Positions 26,266-35,559 of a DNA stretch of 64,000 bases are shown piece after piece. A program made the position numbers and the translations under genes. Numbering within the stretch: the stretch's first letter is position 1; each line of letters begins with the position of its first letter. The stretch is taken from the NCBI RefSeq assembly GCF_016862675.1, contig NZ_BONK01000013.1, positions 62,001 to 126,000 of the forward strand, given 5' to 3'. Source of the stretch: Cellulomonas chitinilytica (lineage in GTDB: Bacteria > Actinomycetota > Actinomycetes > Actinomycetales > Cellulomonadaceae). The notes under the pieces were generated by a model. The model saw nothing but the letters and a program-made list of their open reading frames with translations, ran no database searches and was not told where the DNA came from.

Positions 26266-27081
26266 GTGAACGACGCCCCCATCGGCATCTTCGACTCCGG
26301 CGTCGGTGGTCTCACCGTGGCGCGTGCGGTCCTGGACCAGCTGCCGCACGAGTCGACCCTCTACATCGGTGACACCCTCAACACCCCGTACGGCAGCAAG
26401 CCCCTCGCCGCGGTCCGGGCGCACGCCCTCGAGGTGATGGACGACCTCGTGGACGCCGGGGTGAAGCTGCTCGTCATCGCGTGCAACACGGCGTCGTCGG
26501 CGATGCTGCGCGACGCCCGGGAGCGGTACACGCTGCGCCGCGGCATCCCGGTCGTCGAGGTGATCCTGCCCGCCGCCCGACGCGCGGTCGCGGCCACCCG
26601 GTCCGGCCGCATCGGCGTCATCGCGACGAAGTCGACCGTGGAGAGCCGGTCCTACGACGACGCGTTCGCCGTCGCGCCAGGCGTCGAGCTCACCACGCAG
26701 GCGTGCCCCCGGTTCGTCGAGTACGTCGAGAAGGGCATCACGTCCGGCCCGGACGTGCTGGCGCTCGCGCGGGAGTACCTCGAGCCGGTGCGGGCCGCGG
26801 ACGTCGACACGCTCGTGCTCGGCTGCACGCACTACCCGCTGCTCACCGGCGCCATCTCCTACGTCATGGGGGAAGAGGTGACCCTCGTGTCGAGCGCCGA
26901 GGAGACCGCCAAGGACGTCTACCGCACGCTCGTCGCGCACCACCTGGAACGGGACGTGGCCGCCGGGCCGCCGCAGCACCGGTTCCTGGCCACGGGCGAC
27001 CCGGACGCGTTCCATGCCCTCGCCCGCCGCTTCCTCGGGCCCGAGGTCGGCGCCGTCGAGCCCGCGGGGTCGCTGCGATGA
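26266..27081 (+). CDS. murI: Glutamate racemase
   Basis: 271 residues. Supplies D-glutamate for peptidoglycan. [16 protein letters not shown] with the first catalytic Asp, ACNTASSA with catalytic Cys (about 72), and GCTHYPLL with the second catalytic Cys (about 187). GTG 26266 starts directly with the family N-terminus, supported by the TAGGCT spacing. ATGA overlap with the next gene. Confidence 0.97.
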   Translation: MNDAPIGIFDSGVGGLTVARAVLDQLPHESTLYIGDTLNTPYGSKPLAAVRAHALEVMDDLVDAGVKLLVIACNTASSAMLRDARERYTLRRGIPVVEVILPAARRAVAATRSGRIGVIATKSTVESRSYDDAFAVAPGVELTTQACPRFVEYVEKGITSGPDVLALAREYLEPVRAADVDTLVLGCTHYPLLTGAISYVMGEEVTLVSSAEETAKDVYRTLVAHHLERDVAAGPPQHRFLATGDPDAFHALARRFLGPEVGAVEPAGSLR

Positions 27082-27866
27082 GGCTCGTCGTGCTGGGCTG
27101 CGCGGGGTCGTTCCCCGGTCCGGACTCCGCCGCGTCCGGGTACCTCGTGCAGGCCGACGACGCCGACGGCCGCACCTGGACCGTGCTGCTCGACCTCGGC
27201 AACGGTGCGCTCGGACCGCTGCAGAAGTACGGCGACCCGACCGCGCTCGACATGATCGGGCTGTCCCACCTGCACTCCGACCACATCGCCGACATGGTGG
27301 TGCTCAACGTGCTGCGGCGGTACCGCCCCGACGGGCCGTGCGACCCGGTGCCCGTCTACGGCCCCGTCGGGACCGCCGACCGGCTCGCGACCATGGCCGG
27401 CAAGGACCCTGCGACCGACGTCGGCGGCCAGTTCGCCGTCCGCGAGTGGGACCCGGCCGTGCCGGTCCACGTCGGGCCGATGACCCTCACCCCCGTCCCC
27501 GTCGAGCACCCCCTGCCCGCCTTCGGCGTGCGCGTCACCGGCCCGTCCGACACCGACCCGGCCCGGACGGTCGCGCTCGCCTACACCGGCGACACGGACG
27601 CCTGCCCGGGTCTCGCCGCGCTCGCCGCCGGCGTCGACCTGCTGCTGAGCGAGGCGGCGTACATCGAGGGACGTGACGACCACTGGCGGGGGATCCACCT
27701 CACGGGACGTCGCGCCGGCGAGGCCGCTGCCCGAGGGGGTGCCGGGAGGCTCGTCCTGACGCACATCCCGGCGTGGAACGACCCGGCGGTGGCCGTGGCG
27801 GAGGCGCGCAGCGTGTACGACGGCCCGGTCGACCTCGCCGTCCCGGGCGCCGTGCACGCGCTCTGA
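27078..27866 (+). CDS. MBL-fold metallo-hydrolase
   Basis: 262 residues. Metal-binding [12 protein letters not shown] (HxHxDH), AYTGDTDAC with the bridging Asp, and a late His in LTHIPAW give a complete binuclear site. Resembles the RNase Z-like/AtsA group. Between murI and rph in a conserved block, so a link to RNA processing is possible but unproven. Start codon overlaps the murI stop. Confidence 0.92.
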   Translation: MRLVVLGCAGSFPGPDSAASGYLVQADDADGRTWTVLLDLGNGALGPLQKYGDPTALDMIGLSHLHSDHIADMVVLNVLRRYRPDGPCDPVPVYGPVGTADRLATMAGKDPATDVGGQFAVREWDPAVPVHVGPMTLTPVPVEHPLPAFGVRVTGPSDTDPARTVALAYTGDTDACPGLAALAAGVDLLLSEAAYIEGRDDHWRGIHLTGRRAGEAAARGGAGRLVLTHIPAWNDPAVAVAEARSVYDGPVDLAVPGAVHAL

Positions 27867-27905
27867 CCGCCCCGGACCGCGACCGGGACTGTCGGCCCCC
27901 GCGGT

Positions 27906-27911
27906 TAGGCT
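27906..27911 (+). promoter_or_regulatory. -10-like hexamer TAGGCT of rph
   Basis: TAGGCT ends 7 bases before ATG 27919. The same 13-mer GCGGTTAGGCTCG occurs before murI. Confidence 0.5.
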
Positions 27912-27918
27912 CGTCCGC

Positions 27919-28701
27919 ATGACTGCCACCACCCCCGTGCTGCGCGCCGACGGCCGTCGGCCCGACGAGCTGCGCCCCGTGACGATCACCCGCCGGTTCC
28001 TCGAGGCCGGGGAGGGCAGCGTGCTCGTCGAGTTCGGCGGCACGAAGGTGCTGTGCGTCGCGTCGTTCACCGAGGGCGTGCCGCGCTGGCGCAAGGGGTC
28101 GGGCGAGGGCTGGGTCACGGCCGAGTACGCGATGCTGCCGCGGGCCACGTCGAGCCGGTCGGACCGCGAGTCGATCAAGGGGCGCGTCGGCGGCCGGACG
28201 CACGAGATCTCCCGCCTCGTCGGGCGGTCGCTGCGCGCGATCATCGACGTCGCGCAGCTCGGCGAGAACACCATCGTGCTGGACTGCGACGTGCTGCAGG
28301 CCGACGGCGGGACGCGGACGGCCGCGATCACGGGCGCCTACGTGGCGCTCGCCGACGCGGTGGCGTGGGCGACGGAGAAGCGGCTCGTGCCGAAGGGCCG
28401 CACGGTGCTCAAGGACTCGGTCGCCGCGGTGAGCGTCGGCATCATCGACGGCGTCCCGATGCTCGACTTGCCGTACGTCGAGGACGTGCGGGCGGAGACG
28501 GACATGAACGTCGTCGTCACGGGGTCGGGCACGTTCGTCGAGGTGCAGGGCACCGCCGAGCACGCGCCGTTCGACCGTCGCGAGCTCGACGTGCTGCTCG
28601 ACCTGGCCGTGGCCGGGACCGACCGCCTCGCGCAGATCCAGGCCGCGGTCCTCGCAGCGCCGCCGGCCGACGGGTCGGCGACCCGCGTCACGCTCCCGTG
28701 A
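27919..28701 (+). CDS. rph: Ribonuclease PH
   Basis: 260 residues. 3'-5' phosphorolytic exoribonuclease that trims tRNA precursors. [15 protein letters not shown] start, [39 protein letters not shown] (phosphate-binding Arg region) and [24 protein letters not shown] overlap with rdgB. Predicted to have its own leaderless promoter within the block. Confidence 0.97.
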   Translation: MTATTPVLRADGRRPDELRPVTITRRFLEAGEGSVLVEFGGTKVLCVASFTEGVPRWRKGSGEGWVTAEYAMLPRATSSRSDRESIKGRVGGRTHEISRLVGRSLRAIIDVAQLGENTIVLDCDVLQADGGTRTAAITGAYVALADAVAWATEKRLVPKGRTVLKDSVAAVSVGIIDGVPMLDLPYVEDVRAETDMNVVVTGSGTFVEVQGTAEHAPFDRRELDVLLDLAVAGTDRLAQIQAAVLAAPPADGSATRVTLP

Positions 28702-29324
28702 GCGTGCCCGCCGGCGCCAGGCTCGTCCTGGCGACCCACAACGCGCACAAGGTCGGCGAGCTGCGCGCGATCCTCGCGCCCGCGCTGCCGGGCCTCGACC
28801 CGTCCGCCGTCGTCGGTGCCCGCGAGGTCGGCGCGCCCGAGCCGGTCGAGGACGGGGTGACGTTCGCGGAGAACGCGCTGATCAAGGCGCGGGCGCTCGC
28901 GGCGTTCACGGGGCTGCCCGCGGTCGCCGACGACTCGGGACTCAGCGTCGACGTGCTCGGCGGCGCACCCGGCATCTTCTCGGCCCGCTGGGCCGGGCGG
29001 CACGGCGACGACGCGGCGAACCTCGACCTCCTCCTCGCCCAGCTCGCCGACATCGCGCCCGAGCACCGGGGTGCTCGATTCGTCTGCGCGGCCGCTCTCG
29101 TGACCCCCGACGGGTTCGAGCACGTCGAGACGGGTGCCCTCGTCGGCACGCTCGCGGGGAGCCCGCGCGGCGAGCACGGCTTCGGGTACGACCCGGTGCT
29201 CGTGCCGCTCGGGGAGTCCCGGACGTGCGCGGAGCTGTCGCCGCAGGAGAAGAACGCGATCAGCCACCGCGGGCAGGCCTTCCGTGCGCTCGTGCCGGCG
29301 GTGGTGCGGGCGCTCGGAGGGTGA
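28698..29324 (+). CDS. rdgB: XTP/dITP pyrophosphatase (RdgB/HAM1)
   Basis: 208 residues. Hydrolyses non-canonical purine NTPs such as ITP and [21 protein letters not shown] (substrate-binding SxNxxK-type loop), [40 protein letters not shown] with the active-site Asp, and [13 protein letters not shown] 28698 overlaps the rph stop. Usual rph-rdgB pairing. Confidence 0.96.
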   Translation: MSVPAGARLVLATHNAHKVGELRAILAPALPGLDPSAVVGAREVGAPEPVEDGVTFAENALIKARALAAFTGLPAVADDSGLSVDVLGGAPGIFSARWAGRHGDDAANLDLLLAQLADIAPEHRGARFVCAAALVTPDGFEHVETGALVGTLAGSPRGEHGFGYDPVLVPLGESRTCAELSPQEKNAISHRGQAFRALVPAVVRALGG

Positions 29325-29330
29325 CGGCCG

Positions 29331-31079
29331 GTGGCTGACGCGAGCGCGGCAGACGTCCAGCTGGTCGCCGACGGCGTGACCTTCGGCTACCCCGGGCACC
29401 CGGTGCTCGACTCGGTCGACCTCGTCGTCTCGGCGGGCGACCGGATCGGCCTGGTCGGCGAGAACGGCGCGGGCAAGACGACGCTGCTGCGGGTGCTCGC
29501 GGGCGACCTGGTCCCGTCGGCGGGCAGCGTGCGGCGGGTCGGCAGCCTCGCTGTCGTGGACCAGGAGCTCGACGTGGCGAGCGACGAGACGATCGGCTCG
29601 ATGGTCGCGGGTGCGCTGGCGACGGTCCGGGCCGCGTCGGACGCGCTCGCCGCCGCCGTCGAGGCGTTCGACCACGAGTCGGGGGACCTCGCGGCGCTCG
29701 GCCACGCGATGCACCGCTACGAGCACCTGGCCGCGTGGGACGCCGACCGGCGGATCGACGAGGCGCTGACCCGGTTCGGCGCCCCGCGCGACCACGAGCG
29801 GCGGCTCGCGCAGCTCAGCGTGGGGGAGCGGTACCGCGTCCGGCTGGCGTGCCGGCTGGGGGAGCGGGCGGACCTGCTGCTGCTCGACGAGCCGACGAAC
29901 CACCTCGACGCGGCGGGGATCGACCACCTCACCGCGCAGCTCCAGGGATGGCCGGGCGCGCTGGTGATCGTCACGCACGACCGCCGGCTGCTCGACGACG
30001 TGATGACGGCGATCCTCGACCTCGACCCGGCGATGGACGGCCGCCCCGCGCTGTACGGGGCGACCCGGTACGCCGACTACCGGTTCGCGAAGGACCAGAT
30101 GCTGCGCCGCTGGCGGGCCCGCTACCGCGCGGAGCGCAAGCGTGCGCTGCAGCTCGCGGAGCGGCTCGACCAGGCGTACGAGGGGCTGTCCGACGAGTGG
30201 CGCCCGCCGAAGGGGTCGCAGGCGCACCGCCGGGCCACGCGCGCCCGCATCCACGTGAAGGCCGCGGACCGGCTGGTCGAACGGCTCGAGGCGCAGGCCG
30301 TGGAGGTGCCCGTGCCACCGCTCGCGCTGTCGTTCCCGGACCTGCCGTCGATCCCGCGGCACGCAGGCGTCCAGGACCCGGACCGCCCGTCCCGCGACGA
30401 CGACCTGGCCGCGGCGGCACCGCAGGTCAGGGGACCGCTGCTGGAGGTGCGGGCACCGCGTGTCGAGGGGAGGCTCGACCTGCCCGGGGTCCGGATCGAC
30501 GTGCCGCCGTGCGGGCGCCTGCTCGTGACCGGGCCGAACGGGTCCGGCAAGTCGACGCTCGTCGCGGCGCTCGCCGGGCGGCTGCCGCTCGACCGCGGGT
30601 CGCGGACGGTGGCGCCCGGCGTCCGGCTGGGGGTGCTCGCGCAGGAGGGCCCGACGGAGCACGCGCGCGACGCGGGGAGGTCCGAGCCGGACGTCCCGGG
30701 GGCCGTGACCGCGGCGGCGCCGCCCGTGTCGGCCTTCGACGCGTACGCGCGGCATGCGCTCGACCTGCTGCACGGCGGGCTGCTCGACCCGGACGAGCTG
30801 GTGCCCGTCGCGGCGCTGGGCCTGCTCACGGAGGAGGACCTGGACCGGCCGTTGCGCGACCTGTCCGTCGGTCAGCGCCGCCGGTTCGACCTGGCGTGCG
30901 CGCTGCTGGCGGCGCCGCACGTGCTGATCCTCGACGAGCCCACGAACCACCTGTCGGTCGGCCTGGTCGACGAGCTCACGCAGGCGCTGCGGCTCACGTC
31001 CGCGGCGGTGGTCGTCGCGACGCACGACCGCAGGATGCGTGCCGACCTGGGCGACTGGCCGGAGCTCACGCTGTCCTGA
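29331..31079 (+). CDS. ABC-F family ATPase (possible antibiotic-resistance type)
   Basis: 582 residues, two ABC domains and no membrane segment. Domain 1: Walker A VGENGAGKT (42-50), signature LSVGERYRVRLA, Walker B LLLLDEPTNHLD. A charged linker (about 240-300, rich in Arg and Lys) joins domain 2: Walker A GPNGSGKST, LSVGQRRRFDLA, ILDEPTNHLS. ABC-F proteins act on the ribosome; the long linker and divergence from EttA/Uup resemble the macrolide/lincosamide resistance group (TlrC, CarA). GTG start 6 bp after rdgB. Resistance is inference. Confidence 0.88.
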   Translation: MADASAADVQLVADGVTFGYPGHPVLDSVDLVVSAGDRIGLVGENGAGKTTLLRVLAGDLVPSAGSVRRVGSLAVVDQELDVASDETIGSMVAGALATVRAASDALAAAVEAFDHESGDLAALGHAMHRYEHLAAWDADRRIDEALTRFGAPRDHERRLAQLSVGERYRVRLACRLGERADLLLLDEPTNHLDAAGIDHLTAQLQGWPGALVIVTHDRRLLDDVMTAILDLDPAMDGRPALYGATRYADYRFAKDQMLRRWRARYRAERKRALQLAERLDQAYEGLSDEWRPPKGSQAHRRATRARIHVKAADRLVERLEAQAVEVPVPPLALSFPDLPSIPRHAGVQDPDRPSRDDDLAAAAPQVRGPLLEVRAPRVEGRLDLPGVRIDVPPCGRLLVTGPNGSGKSTLVAALAGRLPLDRGSRTVAPGVRLGVLAQEGPTEHARDAGRSEPDVPGAVTAAAPPVSAFDAYARHALDLLHGGLLDPDELVPVAALGLLTEEDLDRPLRDLSVGQRRRFDLACALLAAPHVLILDEPTNHLSVGLVDELTQALRLTSAAVVVATHDRRMRADLGDWPELTLS

Positions 31080-31095
31080 CGCGGGACGGCGCGAG

Positions 31096-31650
31096 TCAGG
31101 GCAGGCGGCCCACGTGCGCCATCGCCTGCCGCAGCAGGAGCCCCTGCCCGCCGTTCATCTCGACCTGCACCTGCTCGGCGCACGCCTCCTCGGGGGTGAG
31201 CCACGCGAGGTCGATGGCGTCCTGCTGCGGCCGGCAGTCGCCGAGCACGGGCACGACGTAGGCGAGCGACACGGCGTGCTGGCGGGGGTCGTGGTACGGC
31301 GTGACCCCGGGGGTCGGGAAGTACTCCGCGACGGTGAACGGCTGGGGCGACGAGGGGATCTGCGGGAGTGCGACGGGGCCGAGGTCCTTCTCGACGTGCC
31401 GCACGAGCGCGTCGCGCACGCGCTCGTGGTACATCACGCGGCCGGAGACGAGGGCGCGGGACATCACGCCCTCGGGGGTGACGCGCAGGAGGAGGCCGAC
31501 GGCGACGACGTCGCCCGAGTCGTCGACCCGGACGGGCACGGCGTCCACGTAGAGGATCGGGAGCTGGAGTCGCACGGCGCCGATCTGCTCGGGGCTCAGC
31601 CAGCCGGCGGGACGCTCGGGGCCGGAGGGGAAGTCGGCGGTCTCGGTCAC
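31096..31650 (-). CDS. DUF4916/Nudix-like protein with degenerate Nudix box
   Basis: 184 residues. A Nudix-fold pattern is visible with SGRVMYHERVRDALVRHVEKDLG in the Nudix-box position: the leading Gly and Glu are present, but the catalytic REUxEE is changed to RHVEKD, so pyrophosphatase activity is doubtful. WLSPEQIGAVRLQLPILYVDAVPV and the FPTPGVTPYHDPRQHAVSLAYVVP block match the actinobacterial family usually labelled DUF4916. GTG 31650 is chosen to exclude an Arg-rich run. Family assignment is from memory of the pattern. Confidence 0.8.
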   Translation of the reverse strand: MTETADFPSGPERPAGWLSPEQIGAVRLQLPILYVDAVPVRVDDSGDVVAVGLLLRVTPEGVMSRALVSGRVMYHERVRDALVRHVEKDLGPVALPQIPSSPQPFTVAEYFPTPGVTPYHDPRQHAVSLAYVVPVLGDCRPQQDAIDLAWLTPEEACAEQVQVEMNGGQGLLLRQAMAHVGRLP

Positions 31651-31782
31651 CGTGCAGTTGTACCCCTGACGCACCGGGTGCCGGTAACGGGCGCGCGGGC
31701 GGCGGGGCGGTCCGCGTCGCCCGGGAATAGTCACCGGTACCGTGACGCTCTACCACGCGACACTCATCACGGGAGGTATCAC

Positions 31783-32154
31783 GTGGCCACGACCACCCTG
31801 ACCGCCGACACCATCGGTCAGACCATCAAGGACAACGAGATCGTCCTCGTCGACTTCTGGGCGGAGTGGTGCGGTCCGTGCCAGCGCTTCGGCCCGGTGT
31901 TCGAGGCGTCGTCGCAGGAGCACCCGGACGTCGTGCACGCCAAGGTCGACACCGAGGCGGAGCAGGCGCTCGCGCAGGAGCTGCAGATCTTCTCGATCCC
32001 CACGCTGATGGCGTTCCGCGACGGGATCCTGGTGTTCAACCAGGCCGGCGCGCTGCCCGCGCCCGCGCTGGAGCAGGTCGTCAACGCCGTGAAGGGCCTG
32101 GACATGGACGAGGTGCGCGAGAAGATCGCCGCCTCGAAGACCGAGTCCGCCTGA
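31783..32154 (+). CDS. trxA: Thioredoxin
   Basis: 123 residues. Active site WAEWCGPCQRF, the cis-Pro loop FSIPTLMAF and LVDFW strand are canonical. Cytosolic dithiol reductant. The C-terminal 20 residues (DMDEVREKIAASKTESA) extend beyond the minimal fold, as in a common actinobacterial subgroup. GGGAGG (31771-31776) precedes GTG 31783. A perfect 13-bp hairpin ends the transcript. Confidence 0.95.
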   Translation: MATTTLTADTIGQTIKDNEIVLVDFWAEWCGPCQRFGPVFEASSQEHPDVVHAKVDTEAEQALAQELQIFSIPTLMAFRDGILVFNQAGALPAPALEQVVNAVKGLDMDEVREKIAASKTESA

Positions 32155-32168
32155 CACGAGTCACCTCC

Positions 32169-32208
32169 AAAGGGAGCCGGTCGTTCACACGAGTCACCGG
32201 CTCCCTTT
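32169..32208 (+). terminator. Intrinsic terminator after thioredoxin gene
   Basis: AAAGGGAGCCGGT pairs perfectly with ACCGGCTCCCTTT around a 14-nt loop, followed by a partly T-rich stretch. The best-formed classical terminator in the window. Confidence 0.9.
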
Positions 32209-32250
32209 GTGTTGGGTTTGCCTAAACTTCACCCTCGTGGTTACCGTGAC

Positions 32251-32266
32251 TGTGATCTCCCTCACA
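32251..32266. promoter_or_regulatory. Perfect CRP-type box upstream of GH81 gene
   Basis: TGTGATCTCCCTCACA matches TGTGA-N6-TCACA at all ten defined positions, 137 bp before the GH81 ATG. A possible -10 (TCCAAT, 32275-32280) follows. Points to cAMP-CRP control of the glucanase; activator or repressor role cannot be told. Confidence 0.7.
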
Positions 32267-32280
32267 CCAGCACGTCCAAT

Positions 32281-32350
32281 GGGGGCCGTGCGGGGGGTGA
32301 TCCCCGGGAGACCACGTCGGCGTGGTCACCCGGACTCGGCAGCTCGCCAC
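32281..32350 (+). promoter_or_regulatory. Structured 5' leader of GH81 gene
   Basis: Contains GGGGTGATCCCC (32294-32305 region) and a strong hairpin 32306-32331 (GGG-A-GACCACG, TCGG tetraloop, CGTGGTC-A-CCC), followed by CCCGGACTCGGCAGCTCGCC. Block order recalls the ydaO (c-di-AMP) riboswitch, but the closing P1 pairing is not found. Listed as a leader structure; ligand binding is speculative. Confidence 0.3.
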
Positions 32351-32402
32351 CGCCCTCACCGCCGAGACGGTCGCGCCTGCCCACTTCTGGGGGCCACACA
32401 CC

Positions 32403-35400
32403 ATGCAACCTGCGCCACGGACGTCCCGTCCGCTCGTCCTGTTCCTCGCCCTGACCGCCGCCCTCGCGCTCGCCCTCACGGCGGCGCCCGCGGCCTGGGG
32501 ATCGGTCTCACGCGCGAACGTGCAGACCGCCGCCACCGTCTCCGTCGGTCAGGGCGGGTACGTCGCGACACCCGTCGGACCCACACCCGAGGGGTGCGAC
32601 GCGATCGAGACGGACCCGCGATCCGCCCTGACGGCGGACGCCCCGCAAGGCGCACTCCCGACGAACGACTGGTGGTCGTCGCTTCTCTACAAGCGCCTCG
32701 ACTGCCGGTGGAGCCAGCCGCTGCACGCGCACCCCGTGTCCTACCTGCCGTCGGCGGGCGGCCTCGGGCTGTCGTCGACGCGCGTGCCGGTCCTCACCGG
32801 GACGCCGGGCGGGGTGGGGGAGTTCCACTACCCGTACTCGCAGGACGTCCTCGTGGGCGTCGCGGGCCTGGCCGCCCCGGAGGTCAAGGTCGCCGGGTGG
32901 AGCGACTGGACGGTCACGCCGTCGTGGTCGGACGGGACGCGCACGCTCACGGCGACGATCGGGCACGGCCTGCCGTTCAGCTGGTACCACGTGAGCGGCG
33001 GCGCGGCGACGCTGACCGGCACCGGCACGGTCACGGTCTGGCTGAAGGACGGACCGACCCTCGGCTTCACCGCCGGCGGCCACGACTACGTGGCGTACGC
33101 CCCGACGGGCTCGACGTGGACGGTGCAGGGCAGCACGCTGACCAGCACGCTCGCCGGGAAGGGGTACCTCTCGGTCGCCTCGCTCACCACCGGCGCCACG
33201 AGCAGCGACGCCGACCGGGTGGCGCAGGCGACCGCGTTCGCGCCGTACGCGTACGCCGAGGTCACCGGCACCAAGGCCACGTACACGTACGACGAGTCCG
33301 CGTCGGTGGTCCGCACCACGTACGCCCTGACCACGAAGGCGCTCGAAGGCTCCGCGAAGGGGACCGTCGTCGCGCTCTACCCGCACCAGCAGCAGTACGT
33401 GACCAGCGCGGGCGGCGGCAGCAAGCTGTCGTCCACCTACGTCTCTCCCCGCGGCCCGATGACGGCCTACGTCGGGTCGCCCTCGTTCACCACCGCGACG
33501 CCGTTCACCGGCGTCCTGCCCGAGATCCCCGCCGTCGCCACGAGCACGGGAACGCTCCGCGCCCGGCTCGACGAGCTGCTCGCCGCCGAGGACCCCGACA
33601 GCCTCGGGGCGCTCAAGGCCGACACCTACTGGACCGGCAAGGCCCTCGGCCGGGCCACGCGCATCGTCGAGATCGCCGACCAGCTCGGTGACACGGACCT
33701 GCGCGACCGCACGCTCGCGACCATCAAGGCCACGCTCACCGACTGGTTCACCGCGACACCCGGCAAGACGTCGCAGGTGTTCGCGTACGACGCGGACTGG
33801 GGCACGCTCATCGGCTACCCCGCCTCGTACGGGTCCGACACCGAGCTCAACGACCACCACTTCCACTACGGCTACTTCGTCGTGGCCGCCGCGACGCTCG
33901 CACGGTTCGACCCAGCCTGGGCGAGCAAGGACGCGTACGGCGGGATGGTCGACACGCTCGTGCGCGACGCGAACAGCTACGACCGGTCCGAGACGCGGTT
34001 CCCGTACCTGCGCGACTTCGACATCTACGCCGGTCACGACTGGGCGTCCGGGCACGGTGCGTTCGACGCCGGCAACAACCAGGAGTCCAGCTCGGAGGGC
34101 ATGAACTTCGCCGCCGGTCTCGTCGAGTGGGGCGAGGCGACCGGTGACACGGCCGTCCGCGACGCCGGCGCGTACATCTACGCCACCGAGGCGGCCGCGA
34201 TCCAGGACTACTGGTTCGACGGGTCGGGGGCCATGCCGCAGGGCTTCGGCCACTCCACGGTCGGCATGGTCTGGGGCGACGGCGCGTCGTACTCCACGTG
34301 GTTCAGCGCCGAGCCGGAGATGATCCAGGGCATCAACACGCTGCCCGTCACCGGCGGCCACCTGTACCTCGGTCTGCGACCCGACGACGTCGAGGCCAAC
34401 TACGCCGAGCTCGTCAAGGCCAACGGCGGCCAGCCGTCCGCGTGGCAGGACATCCTGTGGAGCTACCTGGCGCTCGCGGACGGTCAGGCGGCGCTGACCA
34501 GCCTGCTCGCCAACCCCGGGTACGCCGTCGAGGAGGGGGAGAGCCGGGCGCACACGCTGCACTGGGTCGCCAACCTCGCGTCGCTCGGTCACGTCGACCC
34601 GACGGTGCGCGCCGACCACGCGCTCGCCGTCGTCTTCAAGGGCGCGGGCGGACGGACGTACGTGGCGTCGAACCCGACCTCGGCGCCGCTCACGGTGACC
34701 TTCAGCGACGGGACGCTGCTCGCCGTGGCCGCCGGGAAGACGGTCACGTCCGGGGCGTTCACGTGGAGCGGCGGCGGCGCGACGGGCGGTCCGACCGGCA
34801 CCCCGACACCCACGCCGACGCCGACGCCGACTCCGACGCCGACTCCGACGGTCACGCCGACGCCGACGCCCACCGTGACGCCGACGCCGACGCCGACCCC
34901 GAAGCCGACCAAGACGCCGACGCCCACCAAGACGCCGAAGCCGACGAAGACGCCGAAGCCCACGAAGACGCCGACGCCGACCCCGACGCCGACGGGACCG
35001 CAGCCGAGCGTGTTCACGCGATACCTCGGCCCGAACGGGTCGCTCGTCGCGCAGCAGCCGACCAGCCCGCCGACGGTCGTCGTCCCGCAGGCGTTCGGCA
35101 TCGACACGGGCCAGGAGTCCCCGAACGCGCTCGTGTGGACGGCGAGCGGGCTCAACGGCACCCCGACGGGGGCGGGGCCGACGTTCGACGTCGCGCTCGA
35201 CGCGGGCATGGTCGTCGGCAACGGCACCCGGATCTCCCTCTCGTACGACCTCACGGGTGACGGGACGTGGGACCGGACGGAGATCTACCGGTACTTCGCG
35301 ACCGACCCGATCCCCGGTTTCGAGCACCTGACGGAAGCCGTCGGGCTGCAGTCGGCCACCGGGACGCTCGGTGCGCTGCACGGCGGGACCGTCCGGGTCG

Positions 35401-35477
35401 CGCTGTGGAACGCGATCGGGTCCGGCCCGACGAGCGTGGGGGTGCCCGAGACGGTGATCAGGCTGCCGCTGAGCTGA
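32403..35477 (+). CDS. Secreted endo-beta-1,3-glucanase, GH81, with C-terminal extra domain
   Basis: 1024 residues. Signal peptide about 1-33. The GH81 catalytic region (about 60-790) shows [14 protein letters not shown], the HFHYGYFV block and [16 protein letters not shown] followed by [11 protein letters not shown] (about 537-570), whose two Glu residues are the expected catalytic acids. A long Thr-Pro/Lys-Pro linker (about 797-865) carries a C-terminal domain (about 866-1024: [29 protein letters not shown]) I cannot assign, probably carbohydrate-binding. It degrades curdlan, laminarin or fungal cell-wall glucan. ATG 32403 is chosen over GTG 32322 because the signal peptide begins properly there. 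Transcribed alone, from a CRP-boxed upstream region to its own terminator. Confidence 0.95.
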   Translation: MQPAPRTSRPLVLFLALTAALALALTAAPAAWGSVSRANVQTAATVSVGQGGYVATPVGPTPEGCDAIETDPRSALTADAPQGALPTNDWWSSLLYKRLDCRWSQPLHAHPVSYLPSAGGLGLSSTRVPVLTGTPGGVGEFHYPYSQDVLVGVAGLAAPEVKVAGWSDWTVTPSWSDGTRTLTATIGHGLPFSWYHVSGGAATLTGTGTVTVWLKDGPTLGFTAGGHDYVAYAPTGSTWTVQGSTLTSTLAGKGYLSVASLTTGATSSDADRVAQATAFAPYAYAEVTGTKATYTYDESASVVRTTYALTTKALEGSAKGTVVALYPHQQQYVTSAGGGSKLSSTYVSPRGPMTAYVGSPSFTTATPFTGVLPEIPAVATSTGTLRARLDELLAAEDPDSLGALKADTYWTGKALGRATRIVEIADQLGDTDLRDRTLATIKATLTDWFTATPGKTSQVFAYDADWGTLIGYPASYGSDTELNDHHFHYGYFVVAAATLARFDPAWASKDAYGGMVDTLVRDANSYDRSETRFPYLRDFDIYAGHDWASGHGAFDAGNNQESSSEGMNFAAGLVEWGEATGDTAVRDAGAYIYATEAAAIQDYWFDGSGAMPQGFGHSTVGMVWGDGASYSTWFSAEPEMIQGINTLPVTGGHLYLGLRPDDVEANYAELVKANGGQPSAWQDILWSYLALADGQAALTSLLANPGYAVEEGESRAHTLHWVANLASLGHVDPTVRADHALAVVFKGAGGRTYVASNPTSAPLTVTFSDGTLLAVAAGKTVTSGAFTWSGGGATGGPTGTPTPTPTPTPTPTPTPTVTPTPTPTVTPTPTPTPKPTKTPTPTKTPKPTKTPKPTKTPTPTPTPTGPQPSVFTRYLGPNGSLVAQQPTSPPTVVVPQAFGIDTGQESPNALVWTASGLNGTPTGAGPTFDVALDAGMVVGNGTRISLSYDLTGDGTWDRTEIYRYFATDPIPGFEHLTEAVGLQSATGTLGALHGGTVRVALWNAIGSGPTSVGVPETVIRLPLS

Positions 35478-35490
35478 TCGCCCCCACGGA

Positions 35491-35533
35491 CGGACGGGCC
35501 GCCGGACCCCCCTCGGGACCGGCGGCCCGTCCG
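35491..35533. terminator. Bidirectional intrinsic terminator
   Basis: Perfect 15-bp stem CGGACGGGCCGCCGG / CCGGCGGCCCGTCCG with a 13-nt loop, between the convergent GH81 and ABC permease genes. Confidence 0.8.
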
Positions 35534-35559
35534 CGTCGAGAGGACCGTCCCGACGCCCG

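Noticed and set aside
34798..34998. Tandem CCGACGCCGACG-type DNA repeat
   Set aside because: It encodes the Pro-Thr/Lys-Pro linker of the GH81 enzyme; a coding repeat, not a CRISPR or mobile element. The similar tract at 8090-8180 is the linker of the SGNH/CBM2 protein.
32508..35381. Long open frame antisense to the GH81 gene
   Set aside because: Low-complexity Arg/Gly/Val product without motifs; the plus strand has the complete GH81 protein.
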